DNA from: Saccharina japonica
Lineage: Eukaryota > Sar > Phaeophyceae > Laminariales > Laminariaceae
DNA length: 64,000 nucleotides
Assembly: GCA_008828725.1 (NCBI GenBank)
Contig: MEHQ01001868.1
Coordinates: 2,196-66,195, forward strand
Direction of reading: 5' to 3'
Positions 1-10,840 of this stretch are shown one piece after another. The notes under the pieces were generated by a model that ran no database searches, had not been told where the DNA came from, and saw nothing but the letters and a program-made list of their open reading frames with translations. The stretch's first letter is position 1; the number at the start of each line of letters is the position of its first letter. Position numbers and translations under genes: made by a program.

Positions 1-232
1 CTTTTTTTCTCTTGCATGCACCTGGATTGCTAGCAGGGTAGGTCTTGCCTGTCGTATATGGCGTTGCATTGTCTGCTCTGCTTACTGCACTGAGTGTAGT
101 ATCTCTGTGTCGTAGTTTTGTGACCACAGAACTGGTACCTTTTTAGGATGAAGAATCAGCACGGACACTGGATGTGCTGGATGTCGACGGGTAGAAAGGA
201 AGGTTTAATGTGAAGAACACACACACACACAC
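1..232 (+). repeat. Dispersed repeat R2, near-complete copy
   Basis: Unclassified interspersed repeat of about 230 bp. It has a T-rich lead, then GGTTGCTAGCAGGGTAGGTC-like sequence, then TGACCACA.AACTGGTA, GGATGAAGAATC and GGATGTCGACGGGTAGAAAG, and ends in a CA-rich run at 221-233. The same order recurs at 1000-1210, 38450-38795, 43015-43285 and, inverted, at 43277-43505, 46765-47000 and 51144-51300. No protein coding is evident. The simple-repeat tail suggests a non-LTR-mobilised short element, which is inference. Confidence 0.75.
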
Positions 233-505
233 ATCTCTCCTTTCTAGTCGTAACTCGGATCCGGGGGTCGAGAGTAGGCTCTACTCCCTCGACTCCCACT
301 ACGGTTCGTGCTTTGCATTTCTATCGCGATAATACTTCAGCCGTTTATTCCCTCGTCGACTCGCATCGGATTGCGCCTACACACGCTACCATTCGAGAAG
401 TCGCTCTCAGCAGTTGATTCCGTTTCATACTAAGGTTTGCAAATCAACTAAAATATCCGACCCACGTGAGATTCGAACCCCAGAATAAAAATGTTAGTAG
501 CATTC
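233..505 (-). mobile_element. tRNA-derived SINE, antisense copy
   Basis: Read on the minus strand this has a pol III B-box-like GGGTTCGAATCTCAC near 470-485. It is followed by the shared SINE body (CGACGAGGGAATAAA, the GCAAAGCACGAACCGTAGTGG block, and a CCCCGGATCCGAGTTACGAC-like block). The family has about ten copies in this window. This copy directly abuts the CA-rich end of R2, and its 3' A-rich tail is missing or short. Confidence 0.75.
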
Positions 506-610
506 GGACGCGTGCCACGATATGTAGAGGTAGAAGTATACCGTTTTTTGGCTGAAATTGTTTCTGAATGATCGCACTCCTTACCTCGATCCAACATCGT
601 CGGACTTTCA

Positions 611-664
611 CTCTCAGCTCACTCAGCTCACTCAGCTCACTCAGCTCACTCAGCTCACTCAGCT
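611..664. repeat. 9-bp minisatellite (CTCACTCAG)n
   Basis: About six uninterrupted copies of the 9-mer AGCTCACTC. The Leu-Ser-Ser reading frame through it is an artefact of the repeat. Confidence 0.95.
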
Positions 665-999
665 TGCAATATTGTCAATTTCTATCTGTCTGGAACGATA
701 ATAATACTACTGTAGGCTGTAGGCAGGGTGGTATTGTTCATCGGGTAGCATTTTCATTTTCCTCCTATTAATAAATCAGTTTTCAACTGAGGTATGGACC
801 TCCTCAAGTGACCGCCTTCAATTTAGATAAAACATGGTGCACCTCTGCCGCCGTAGCATGCATCTTTGAGGGTACCATCTAAATGGGCTATGACTCTCCA
901 AAAACGTTTTGGGGGAGGTCATGTCAAATAGGGTACGACTATTGATACTACTGATGTAGACCATCGGGGCGACCACATTACATGGTCTGCCCTGCTGAC
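665..999. other. Unassigned; one small dispersed fragment
   Basis: No gene is seen. Bases 790-860 (CTCCTCAAGTG ... ACATGGTGCACCTCTGCC) resemble 17405-17490 and 40265-40345, so a short unnamed dispersed repeat is present. Confidence 0.5.
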
Positions 1000-1210
1000 T
1001 GCTTTTCAACGTAGTTTCTCTGGTTCGTGGTTTTATGACCACATAACTCGTGTATCTTTAGGACGAAAAATCGGCAAACGTACACTGACTGGGTGTGCTG
1101 GAGGTCAACAGGTAGAAATAACAGAGTTGAGGCATACCAAAAACAGGATATCTGGATGTTTAAGTAAGGAAGTGTAAAGAAAAGGGTCCATGTGAAAGGC
1201 GCACAGAGGT
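1000..1210 (+). repeat. R2, diverged copy
   Basis: Retains the order TTTATGACCACATAACT, GGACGAAAAATCGGC, CTGGGTGTGCTGGAGGTC and AACAGGTAGAAA, with an internal insertion before the terminal GTGTAAAGAAAAGGGTCC-like end. Confidence 0.6.
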
Positions 1211-1234
1211 GTAGTACCTGTTCTTATTGCTATT

Positions 1235-1580
1235 TATTTACTATTTGTTTCCATATAATTTTAGTATCATGGTAATTCTGTCCCTCTCATAGCGTTAACT
1301 CAGATCCGGGGTCACAAAGCAGGCTCTTCTCTCTCCTCCCCACTTCGGTTCGCGTCCTGATTTTTATCGCGTAAAGGGTTCAGCATTCTCAACGCTAGTC
1401 GATTTTCATCGATTTTTTTTGCTGAGTAACGCTCTCGTGCTATCCGCTACGACGTAGTAAATATATTTTTTGCGAGAAAAAATCCCTACGAGCACGAGTA
1501 TGCACTCGGGGGGGGCTCGAACCCACAACCTTGACTCTACAGGGACGCTACTCACCTGCCATTCCACCGGGGACGCCGAG
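1235..1580 (-). mobile_element. tRNA-derived SINE, head type B
   Basis: The minus strand begins near 1580 with a tRNA-like head, GGCGTCCCCGGTGGAATGGC. TGGAATGGCAGG resembles an A box and GGGTTCGAGCCCCCC is a B box. The standard SINE body follows and ends at 1235-1270 in AT-rich sequence. A second copy with this head is at 45900-46238. Other copies carry a different head (type A). Confidence 0.8.
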
Positions 1581-1639
1581 CATACGAATATTTACAAGGT
1601 AGGCAACATTAATTAGATGTCGGGGGGATAAAAACAAAC

Positions 1640-1695
1640 TGAATCAGATGTCAGGGAGATAGAAGGGCGATGATAATAAATGGGATGGACAAAAA
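1640..1695 (+). mobile_element. SINE 3' tail fragment
   Basis: Only the terminal block GAAGGGCGATGATAATAAAT, GGGATGGAC and an A-rich tail remain. Confidence 0.65.
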
Positions 1696-1699
1696 CAAA

Positions 1700-2440
1700 A
1701 AAGGGAGAAGGCCCTCCGTGAAGGCCCCCTCGGCCGAAACAAGAAAATACTACGTACGGACTCGAGTGTCTTGAAACAACTGGTTTTGATTGTCTTTTTT
1801 ACGGCAGCAATAATACTATTTCTGGTACAATAGCACCCTACATGTCCTTACTCATTACGGAACACGGTATAGCTCCAGTTCAAATACTCAGAACTGCTCC
1901 CGACTAACGTTCGTAGCCTCAATTAGGATTTGGGGCTCTTGGATCTGCAAGGGGAGGAAAACCATCGCTGTGTTTGCACCACGAAACGAAAGTGTTAAGC
2001 AGCATAATGTTTTATTGTTTAGAATCTCCCGTTGCGAATCAACACTCGGCTGAGGTAGCGTAGGACGCCACGGACGGTCTAACGAGAGGCCCGGGTAGAT
2101 TCACCGAGTATTGATAGTGCTCGGCGTCGTCGTCGAGAGTCTAAGATGTAACAGTATCGGCAGCAGGAAAAAAACGCTATTTTCCGAATTCGTGTTTGGG
2201 TACCAGAGGCACGGAGAGTCGTTCTTGAGTAAGAGGCACTACGTACAGTATTCTCGATGAAAAAGGCGTCGGATAGATCCGGCTCCTGAAACCAAAATGT
2301 TGCCCATGATCCACGCGCTTTCAAGCTGCTCTTAAATAGCGAGTAGGTCTGAGCATGATAGCTGGAGACATACCGTTTTCTGTGTGGGGTCCTGAACTGT
2401 CGAAAATATACCAGAACTATTATTGGAAGCTAAAAAACAA
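1700..2440. other. Unassigned
   Basis: Frames on both strands are short. I recognise no protein and no repeat family in this stretch. Confidence 0.5.
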
Positions 2441-2444
2441 AACC

Positions 2445-2650
2445 AGATGGTATATTTCAAGACTGCAGCGGTCGACGAGAGTCGACGAGGGAAGACAGTG
2501 TGCTGAAAGCTTCTCTTGGTAGAAATGCAAGGCACGTACCGTGGTGTAGAGGGAGCAGAGCCTACTCAGTGACCCCGGATCTGAGTTACGACTAAAGAGG
2601 AAGAGAGAATAGAAGGGCGAAGATAATAAATGGAATGGAAAAAAAAATAA
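2445..2650 (+). mobile_element. SINE, 5'-truncated
   Basis: Starts within the body (GTCGACGAGAGTCGACGAGG) and runs through the GACCCCGGATCTGAGTTACG block to an A-rich tail at 2637-2650. It is followed by an AT-rich stretch (TATATA runs, 2650-2740). Confidence 0.8.
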
Positions 2651-2654
2651 TATA

Positions 2655-3520
2655 TATATACGAAGTACAATATATATATATACACTTCGTATATACACCT
2701 AATACATACCAGGTATATTTATACATATATATATATGTATTTCTGCCCGAAGGGGGCGTCAGTCGTTAATACTTGGTCTCCGTAGTGCGCCCGTGGCATG
2801 GCTTGGCGGGGAATCGATTAGGGTATTAGGTTACAGCAGGGCCTCCCGCAGTTGCAGAAATGACACGCGTACGCATCACAGTTAGGTTCAAGGTTAATAC
2901 ATCATATATAGCAACACAGCAGTGAGAGAAAAATAGAGATTATTGCACGTCCCACAAAAAAAGGAAACACACCTAACCTGAATGAGTAAACCTCGACGGT
3001 GTGTGGAGGGAGTCCTTTCACGTTTCGATGACTATCGCCGGTGTTGCTGGTGCTGCTGTGGCCGCCGCTCCCACCGGTACTACTCCCTCCGCGTACTTGG
3101 TGCGCTTTCACTGTCGTATGGGCGGTTGCTGCGAAGGGTTTACTTAGGGAGAAATGCCGTGTTGTGTGTTTGTGCCTGGTAGACGGTGCTAGACGAGGAG
3201 CCGGCTGTGTCGGGGGTTTCGGGGGTGAGTTGATGCCGATGTGAGGGTGAGGGAAAGTCGAGTGAAGAGCTGTGGTTGCTGTCGGACGCGCGTGCGTACG
3301 AAGCGCGGGGTATACACTTGAGGAGCATCCCTGTAAATCGTGTGCGACCCGAAAACACCGTTGAATCAAAGTTCAGCTCCACAAATGCCCGACATCGGCT
3401 ATTTGTGTGTGTGTTCTTCAATATTTACAACCTACTCGTATCTATTTATGGACTGCGGAACTTACTGTTGTGTTGTATAATCGTATAATCCCGTTTTTAG
3501 GTTTGAGACGGATGAAGCCT
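2655..3520. other. Unassigned, with a 155-codon minus-strand frame
   Basis: A minus frame at 3369-2902 is rich in Thr, Ser, Pro and His and matches no family I know. Overlapping open frames on the plus strand (2982-3244) suggest GC composition rather than coding. A TA-rich tract occupies 2650-2740. Confidence 0.3.
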
Positions 3521-3525
3521 ATTTC

Positions 3526-3655
3526 GGAGAACCATAGTAAATAGGACCAAATATTGTAAGTAAAAGTAGCTACAGTAGTAGCTATAGTTATTTTTTTTGT
3601 GTAAGCCGTAGGTCCTATTTCGTCCTATTTGTTTACTATGCTCCCCCCTAACAGT
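3526..3655. mobile_element. Small palindromic MITE, left of telomere-like array
   Basis: Terminal inverted sequences ACCATAGTAAATAGGACC and GGTCCTATTT ... GTTTACTATG enclose about 80 bp. A sister copy lies at 3830-3937, so two copies bracket the array between them. Confidence 0.65.
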
Positions 3656-3741
3656 AGTGCTCAACCGGCCACACACACCTCAACCATCATCTCGCCCGGA
3701 CTGGATACCTTCTGGCACCCTGCTTACTGCTCACACTTCTT

Positions 3742-3744
3742 AAC

Positions 3745-3775
<31 letters not shown>

Positions 3776-3812
3776 AGGGTTAGGGTTAGGGTTAGGGGAT
3801 AGGGGTTAGGGT
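3742..3812. repeat. (AGT)n run joined to interstitial telomere-like repeats
   Basis: A run of about ten AGT triplets (3742-3773) passes directly into GGGTTAGGGTTAGGGTTAGG and a degenerate continuation. It is internal, not a chromosome end. Confidence 0.9.
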
Positions 3813-3829
3813 GAAGGATAGCGCTATTA

Positions 3830-3937
3830 CAGAGGACCATAGTAAATAGGACCTACTATTGTTCGTAAAAATAGGTAAATATATAGGTTATTGTGTGTAC
3901 CGCAGGTCCTATTTACTATTAACATGATGGTCCCCCC
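3830..3937. mobile_element. Small palindromic MITE, right of telomere-like array
   Basis: GGACCATAGTAAATAGGACC opens the element and GGTCCTATTTACTATT followed by ATGGTCC closes it. Same family as 3526-3655. Confidence 0.7.
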
Positions 3938-3947
3938 CGTACTAGGG

Positions 3948-4650
3948 GAATATCGCGTGGACTGCTGTATAGTCGAATATGCCGTCGATGGATGCGTCGC
4001 AGCTCCTCCAATAAAACACGTCAGCGAGGCTACAAGCCTCGTACTGCTTATCCTATATTGTCGTGGTCGTCTTTAGCTGTTTTTCTGTCCTTCCGTAGAT
4101 ATATATTGTTAGGTTTTCTTCATTTGTTTAGTTTCGTATATATTCATTTTGGTTTTGTGTTGTTGCCGCCTCTCTTCCATTGTTTTTCGTGTTTGGCGGG
4201 AACACAGGAGGCATTATTAGACAGGAAGCGCGGCACACCCGTTGTATGGGTGACGCCCAAGGGAATCGGGAGGGGGGGAGGGTCAACGGTCGAAGAGAAA
4301 CGGCGGCGGTTGACAAAAGCAGGAAGTAGACGGCAGACAGAGCCGCAAGGTGCCAGGTAGACTACTACTGTAGTTGCTACAACTTATCATTTCTGCCATT
4401 AGTAGTACAAACAACAGCCTCGGCTGCTTATCAACAGAGGGTGCTTCATTTGTGCTTCGGTTGCCTGTCCGTTTCTTTCGGTTCGATTTTTCCTCTTTTG
4501 TTTACGTTGTTGGTGTTGTTTTTTAAATGCTGTCAGTCACATCTCCGGTGGGCGCATGACACTTTGTTTTTTTGTTTTTTTGTTTGGTTGTTTGGTTGTT
4601 TGTTTGTTTGTTTGTGTTTTTTGTTTTGTTTAATAAAAAATAAAAAACAT
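3948..4650 (+). mobile_element. LINE 3' region (block X plus tail), 5'-truncated
   Basis: Bases 3985-4190 match block X of the LINE 3' region (GCAGCTCCTCC ... TGTCGTGGTCG). Bases 4190-4440 match the coding tail (CAAGGGAATCGGGAGG ... GGCAGACAGAGCCGCAAGGT). Bases 4440-4650 match the T-rich 3' UTR (TTCGGTTGCCTGTCC, GTCAGTCACATCTCC). Comparable pieces lie at 36060-37500, 44240-45690 (minus) and 51490-52085. No reverse transcriptase core remains here. Confidence 0.7.
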
Positions 4651-4669
4651 TAATCGAGAAAAAACACAC

Positions 4670-5715
4670 ACACACACTGCTATGCGTTCTAAACAAGGGC
4701 TCCGCATCGAGGCCAGAATTTTGTTCCTGTCCGCTATACAGGCCCTGCTCCGGCATAGTTCGGCGTACCCAAAAAACAAAAACAAGGAAAAAAGAAAAGA
4801 AAGAAAAAAGAGCCACTCACTGCTGTACCTACGTGGTAAACAAGGGAGCATTCGAACGCATCTCCTGCCCAGGGTCGCCCACACACTAAATTCAAGATAC
4901 ACTATCAACACTAACTTTAAGACATAATGATCCTACACTACAGTAGTTTCAAACTATATTTTTCCTACACTAAATATTTGTTGTTTCCAAGAGTCCAAAA
5001 GCAGTACAAAAAAAACTCCAGAACTTCGGTCAGAATACAAAACCACCCAGAACTCGACGAGGGAGTCGTTTTTACACTAAATTCAAAATAAAAAGCACCG
5101 AAAAACAATAATCGGGCGAAAAAAGCAAAAAAAAGGGCCACTTCTGTAAGTACATATATTCGGACGCATCTTCCGCCCGGGGTTACCCCCACACTTGATT
5201 AAAGTTAAAATGTATTGTACACTAATTTTAAGATAAATAAATCACACACTTATTTCAAGATAAAATGCTCAACACCAAATCAATACATGTTTTTTTTAAG
5301 ACTCCAAAACTAAGGTAAAAATTGATCTCATGAACTTCGGTCAGAATCCAAAACGACCCAGAACTTGGCGAGATAGCCGTTTTTACACTAAATCCCCATA
5401 AAAGCACCGAACAAACAAGAATCGAGCAAAAAGCATAAAAAAGGAGCCACTGCTGTACGTACATATTCGGACACATCTTCCGCCCGGGGTCGCCCCCACT
5501 CTAGCTTCAAGTTATAATATCTACCCTACTTTCACGACATGTAATTCCCACTCTTGTTGTAAGATAGAAGATCCAACACTAAATCAATATGTGTGTTCAA
5601 AGAGTCCAAAAACAGTAAAAAATTGGGTCTCCAGAACATCGGTCAGAATCGAAAATGACCCAAACCTGGCCGAGATCGCCGTGTTTACACTAAGTTATAA
5701 AAAGCTCCGAGGAAC
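4670..5715 (+). repeat. Tandem array, about 306-bp unit, about 3.5 copies
   Basis: Landmarks recur at a regular spacing. A GGGTCGCCC-like motif occurs at about 4872, 5178 and 5486. TCCAAAA followed by CAGT or similar occurs at 4989, 5302 and 5606. GAACTTCGGTCAGAAT recurs with the units. Units are AT-rich and diverged. Part of the unit is also present inside the hAT-type element at 55690-55880. Confidence 0.85.
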
Positions 5716-5719
5716 AGAA

Positions 5720-6753
5720 GTCGGAAATATCAAATAATCAAGAAAATCTCACTATTGTAGACACAAAATGAAATCCAATATGTCGCGATATGGACAATGA
5801 TTTGAAGAAATAAGTGCCTATCGAGTTTTATACACACGTCAGATATGGCCGTAGTATCGCAAACTTTTGCACGCGCGACCTCAAGTAAGGACTCGGTGGG
5901 ATGGGCCACCATGCCGATATTTCGTGTTTGTTGCTTGGGAAAAACGCACGATATGTATGTACGTGTTCTGTTTCATCTGCCGGACGCCATCATCGTTTCC
6001 GATCCACGGCATATCGCAAAAGTGTGAATATATTCCGTCGGGGTGGACAAGAGTCCGGCGTTTGCGCGATGCCTGGTAGTTCGCCAGGCTGTTTCGGTGT
6101 CTTACGCCGGGGATGGGATGCTGGTGCTTCTTCTCCTTTTGGTCAAGAAGAGTGGCGGCACGTTGTTCATCGTCAACCTCGTCTGCGTCTGTAACGTACA
6201 GCAACATAGCGGGGCGTCCATCGCCGCAGTGGCGCATGGCAACAGATGTAGTGCACGCACCGCATCCTCGCCTCCTTTGTTATCGCCACTGTCGCGTCTA
6301 GGTCTTGCCCGCGTGCCGGGCCAAACAGGCTTTGCGTCTTTTGCTGACACGTTGCAGAACGCGCCCGAGGCGCTCTCGCCCTGAGGCTTCGCATGTCGGA
6401 AGGCCAAGCCCGGTCTAACGAGATGAGCAGCAGCAGCAGCAGCCACGCCTTTAAGCCCACGCTGTATGCCGTATGGCGTATGTCTTGGAGGGCCTCCATC
6501 GGCTGATGGGGCGGGACTGTCAAAAACTAATTACATCGTCAACTCGTTTTTTTATCCGAGTTGCATTCGCAAACAAATCGCATACTCAGCTTTATATTGT
6601 ACGAACTGCGAATACGCGTATGTCGATGTTGCTCAGAGTTCAAATATCACAAAAAAAGGCGCACCTCTGGAGTTTTTTATGTGTCTACGTACTGCTGCTC
6701 CGTTTTTTGTCTGTGTTCACACGAATTGAAGTCTCCTTTTTTGCACAGATCTA
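5720..6753. other. Unassigned GC-rich block
   Basis: Between 5850 and 6530 several frames on both strands stay open for 60-118 codons. This is typical of GC-rich sequence and none matches a family I recognise. A real exon here cannot be excluded. A short run of AGC codons lies at about 6426-6440. Confidence 0.35.
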
Positions 6754-7458
6754 TATTGTTTGACTTTTTTGTGGCCCTGTCCGCGGTACGTGTCGCGGCA
6801 TGTCGCGGACTGTGCCGCGACATTTCGCGGCATGTCGCGAGAGGCTGCGATACGTTGGCGCCGTCGCTGATTGCGCCACGGTTCTTCCCGTGGCAGTGGC
6901 CGCGACAGTCACCGCGGCATGCCACGGCCAGCGCCAAGGCAACCGCCACGGCATGCGCCGCGGAAAGTACCTTGATACGTGTCGCGTCTAGGTTCGCGCT
7001 GTGTGTCGCGGCGTGTGTCGCTGCGTGTGCAGGGGCGTTAGGGTTAGGGTTAGGGTTGGAACACTCGCCACGACACTCGCCGTGGGGCTTGCCGCGACAC
7101 ACACCTCGACACACGCCGTGACACTCGCGGCGACACTCACCGCGACACTTGCCGCGACAGTCGCCGCGACTCTTGACGCGACACTTGCCGCAACACTCAC
7201 CACGACACTTGCCGCAACACTTGCCGCGACACTTGCCGCGACACTTGCCGTGACTCTCGCCGCGACAAACACCACGGACATGGCGTTCCACGACATGACG
7301 TGGCACTGTCCGCGTCATGTCACTGCACTTCACGGGGTGTCACGACATGCCGCGACAGCCTCCGTGGCGTGTAGCGGCATGTCACGACACGTCACGGACA
7401 CTGCCGCGACGTGTCGCGACATGCCGCGGTCAGTGCATTGAAAAATTCAAATAATGTA
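6754..7458. mobile_element. Palindrome-array element with internal telomere-like repeats (copy 1)
   Basis: The ends are inverted: TATTGTTTGACTTTTTTGTG on the left and AAAAATTCAAATAATGTACA on the right. Both ends also match the second copy at 21420-21665. The interior is a degenerate array of short palindromes such as TGTCGCGACATGCCGCGACA, and at 7035-7060 it carries about three TTAGGG units. The long frames here only encode the periodic hexamer-like sequence. It is probably a non-autonomous element; the superfamily is unknown. Confidence 0.75.
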
Positions 7459-7894
7459 CAGTACACCCTCCTTTTTGTCTACTACTTCCAATGGTGGAAG
7501 GCGCAAATCTTGGCTTTCGGTCACTCTTTCTTTTGGGCTCCATGAGATATGGACACGAGAAGGCAAGCGCGCGTGCGTCAACAGCAAACACGGCAACGCT
7601 AGGAACAGACCGTTACCCGGATCTCTGCGCGTGAGCTCAGGCGGTGAGCTAACCAAGAACGCGACAACGACGCGTTGCGCTCTCGCCGTGAGCAGAATCG
7701 ACAACGCCAAAACGCGACTAGGCGCTCACAGCATCGGTAGAACGGGGCACGCAACAACGCTCTGCGCAGAAGAAGACCGCCTGCATCGCGTCTCTCTCAA
7801 TGTGCGCCCTTCCGCAAGAAATATTGGCTCCGACACAACCTCGGTGCGCGGACCGAGTGCTCGTCCTGCTACGCTTTCCTCTGGGCTGGTGCAG
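7459..7894 (+). other. Open stretch ending in a strong splice donor
   Basis: One plus frame is open from 7454 and reaches CAG|GTAAGA at 7892-7900, a consensus donor. I do not recognise the protein (Arg/Ser/Thr-rich). Minus-strand frames of 60-123 codons overlap it, so it could equally be non-coding. Continuation of the frame past 7895 runs into a tetranucleotide repeat and is not coding. Confidence 0.25.
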
Positions 7895-7970
7895 GTAAGA
7901 CATAACACATTTCCGGCACTGTATCGTACCAGCCAGGTTGTATACAACAGCATTACACGTATGTGTACCG

Positions 7971-8060
7971 GTATGTATGTATGTATGTATGTATGTATGT
8001 ATGTATGTATGTATGTATGTATGTATGTATGTATGTATGTATGTATGTATGTTTGTATGT
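7971..8060. repeat. (ATGT)n microsatellite
   Basis: About 20 tandem copies of ATGT, with one interruption near 8053. Confidence 0.97.
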
Positions 8061-8735
8061 GCGGTGTATTTTCAGGTGTATTTGCATGCCCGTGCAAGAG
8101 TATGATGCCATAGATGCTGAATTTTAGACTTTAGCATGAGCGGCAGTATCCACAGGTAACATATATAGATAGATGCTGAAGTAAGCCACATTCGTGTACG
8201 TACATCAACACATGTAACAGCAGGTAAATGCAGTGTCCTTCGAGTTACGTTCCTCCTCCAATGCACACAGACGAATGTGGTATAGCTGCTGTGTCATGCC
8301 GGGTGCGGGTACGTACAGCAGTACGTACGGAAGATTCATGCGGTAATGTTCCACATGTTTTCTTCCTACGTCAGTACTGTAGCAGTACATACAGTAATGA
8401 AGGGTTGTTGCTGTATCCTGTCCACTATAACTTTGTGCAACAGTTTAACGGCAGTACGTACCGCTATACACACCGATACGTAATGTATCATGCAAGGATG
8501 TACAGCCTTCCGGTGATTACGTCCCTAAACATCGTCGTTATATCCCCGTATTGCAGTGGTTGGTGTATCTCCATGCTCCACTGCTGAGTTATATATCGTT
8601 TTAGTAATGAATAAGTTCTACGTTCTCTGTCGGGTTATACGGCAAATATGTGTTTTACGTGCCTATTTACAGTAGTTATGCGCATTTCGTACAAGGTACC
8701 ACCTTCCCGGCGCCCCTTTCAGGTGTATACTTTTC
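8061..8735. other. Unassigned
   Basis: Rich in GTAC-containing words (GTACGTAC) and short frames. No gene is recognised. Confidence 0.5.
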
Positions 8736-8739
8736 CTTC

Positions 8740-10090
8740 GACGTCTTCCTTTGCGTTTCTGCAGATGGCCGAGAAATCCCCCCCCTCTACTGCCAAAACG
8801 GTAAAGGTCGTATAAGGCCCCTTCCAGCAAGCCCGGGTTCAGTCCATCCACGACTTGGTGTGGGGGTACCCAGCACAATCCCAACCCTTCCTGGAGAACA
8901 TTCGGCGAGTCAATTCAGCCTTCTCTCTCACCTCCACCGGTGCCAGTTGTGGCCGCACACTCAATCGACAACAGTTTACCGGCGGCCCGCCGACGTTCGT
9001 TATACAGGGCGCCTTTCACCACTGTTTCAGCAGCCCACTGCCGCCGGAGCGTTATGCAGGAAGCGAAAACCCCCTGCACAAACCGCGATATACCGAGTTG
9101 TATTTCTACGGCGCCGAAGATGAGCAGCTCAACTATCGGTTGAGCAACTTCGAGGAGTTGAACACTTCGCTTCTTGGGGGGGGGGATGACGGCCGTGCAG
9201 GGTTTCCTCTCCCGCGTCAACCCATATGTCATTATCTACCGATCGGAGATCGATATGTACAGATCGAGTCAGGCCGCCGAGAGAGCTGAAGGCAGAGACC
9301 CTGAAGAAAAGAACATGCGCGTCTTTGTTCGCACTATCAACACATGAGGCCGAAGTCTGCACAACGCCTCCTCCGCCCCGATGGAAGAAGCAGCAGCTAT
9401 CCGTCCTGATTCGAACGAAGGCGCCCGCAGCGGCCGCGACATTGTCGTGCATAATGTCCGGCGTGGCTTGACAAGCGTTTTCGCCACCCACCCGTCGTTT
9501 GAGCCTCCGGCGTACTCCATACTCAACCTCACCGGTGTTGAGGGCTGGCACGGCGACGTCGACCTCGGCCCGCAGCGGAGCAGTGGTGCTCATGCTCCCC
9601 TCCGCCCGCAGCCGGACAGTGGTTTCCATGGTGGAGAACAAGACCGCGACGAGGAATACAACCAATCGGCGGCAGGTGGAGGGGGGGGGCAGAGGTGGCG
9701 CGAGGAAGAAGGACTCGCAGAGGGAGCTCTTTCCGCACCGCAGATCGCCAAGGACAGAGGGGGAGTGCCATCAGATATCCCAACCTTCAGCTCATCAGCT
9801 TGTACCATCGGAGAGGCAGGCTGTTTCAACAGCACATGGTCGACAACGTTGCCCAGGTGGAGGATTCCAAGTTATCCTACCAACGTCACCACCAGAGCGA
9901 ACTCCGCGCTTGTCTCTATTCCGGTCTCTCCGATGCTCTGCCGGTGGGTGACAACGCCGGCCACTTCGGCAGGCGAGTGGTCCTCGCGCCGAGCTTCGTG
10001 GGTGAACCCCGGTACATGGTCCAACAGCACCAGGATGCCTTGATCATCGTTCGAACGTATTACTCCTTCTATTACAGAGCATGGTGTCAC
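8740..10090 (+). pseudogene. Decayed Helitron Rep/helicase, N-terminal part
   Basis: Translated pieces in shifting plus-strand frames follow the order of a Helitron protein. First come CQNGKG and RPLP near 8790, then FLENIRRVNSAFSLTSTG at about 8890-8950. PPTFVIQGAFHHCFSSPLPP lies at 8985-9050, with the ELYFYGAEDEQLNYRLSNFE region to about 9165. NPYVIIYRSEIDMY is at about 9220-9262, and RDIVVHNVRRGLTS followed by THPSFEPPAYSILN and EGWHGD at 9436-9560. GRLFQQHMVDNVAQVEDSKL then leads into LRACLYSGLSDAL and RRVVLAPSFVGEPRYM at 9819-10055, the Helitron-like N-terminal domain. The match stops just after QDALIIVR. The Rep nuclease and helicase motifs are absent and stops and frameshifts interrupt the rest, so this is a 3'-truncated dead copy. 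Helitrons transpose by rolling-circle replication; the identification rests on family knowledge. Confidence 0.85.
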
Positions 10091-10149
10091 TCCACTGTGT
10101 CCCCGGCCGTGCAACATGCGGTACTCCTCGGTGAAATCCATGTATCTCC

Positions 10150-10840
10150 CGGATCGTTGGAGTAGTAGATGTGCGAAAGGATCAAAGACCCGGGGTTGGC
10201 ACCTGACCACCACTGGGTGCGGCTGGACCTCGGTGTTGTCCCAGGGAGCAGCTCTCGCCACGAGCTGGCTTCATGAGCCCCACACAAACAACTAATCAGC
10301 CGTGGCGTAGGGGTTGCCACATCTTGCGGGGCTGTATCGACCCGGGGGTACTTGGTTTTCGTCCCATGGATGTTGGAGTGGTAGATGCATAAAGGAACTT
10401 CTGATCCGGTTGCTGGATATTATCTTCCCCGGTTGCGGAGGGGTCCCGACGTTGTCCAGAGGGTCAACGGTCGCCGCACGCTGGCTCTATAGGCCCAAGA
10501 ACAAATAAGCAACCCGCCGCTGGAAGTGGGGTTTTCACACCTTGCGGGAAGATATTGACCCGGGGGATGCCCGTCTTCGTCCCCGGGTTGTTGCAGTTGT
10601 AGTTGAATGGAAGGATGCATGATCCGGGAATTTGAAACTATCACCCCTGGGTGCGATGGGACGTCGACGTTGTCCTGAGGGGGAACTCTCGCCGCGCGCC
10701 GGCTCAATAAAGTCCCAGCCAACAACAAATTAGCCCTTGGGGTTGGGATTTCAACGCCTTTCGGGGCGGTTTCGACCCGAGGGAACACTTCGTTTTCGTT
10801 CCCAGGTTGTTAGAGTTGAAGATGTATGGGAGTATTACTA
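10150..10840 (+). repeat. Tandem array, about 215-bp unit, three copies
   Basis: Each unit runs GTAGATG(C/T) ... GATCCGG, TGGGTGCG, CGTTGTCC, CGCCGCGCGCTGGCT-like, AACAAAT.AGC, TTGCGGGG, GACCCGGGGG and TTCGTCCC. Units start near 10162, 10372 and 10588, with a fourth beginning near 10806. The array starts directly where the Helitron homology ends. Confidence 0.85.

Noticed and set aside
568..771. Leu-Ser repeat frame
   Set aside because: Produced by the 9-bp minisatellite.
1500..1580. Functional tRNA gene on the minus strand
   Set aside because: It is the head of a SINE with the common body attached; no closed cloverleaf.
3774..3812. Chromosome end
   Set aside because: TTAGGG arrays are short, internal and in both orientations across the window, with unique sequence on each side.
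4670..5715. CRISPR-like array
   Set aside because: The unit is about 306 bp, diverged and without unique spacers; the genome is eukaryotic.
7000..7441. Thr/Ala-rich and Cys/Gly/Lys-rich frames of 146-218 codons on both strands (6677-7441)
   Set aside because: They are translations of the CGCGACA palindrome array, are open in several frames at once, and are explained by the element.
7900..8113. Long YVCM-repeat end of the 219-codon frame
   Set aside because: It encodes only the (ATGT)n microsatellite.
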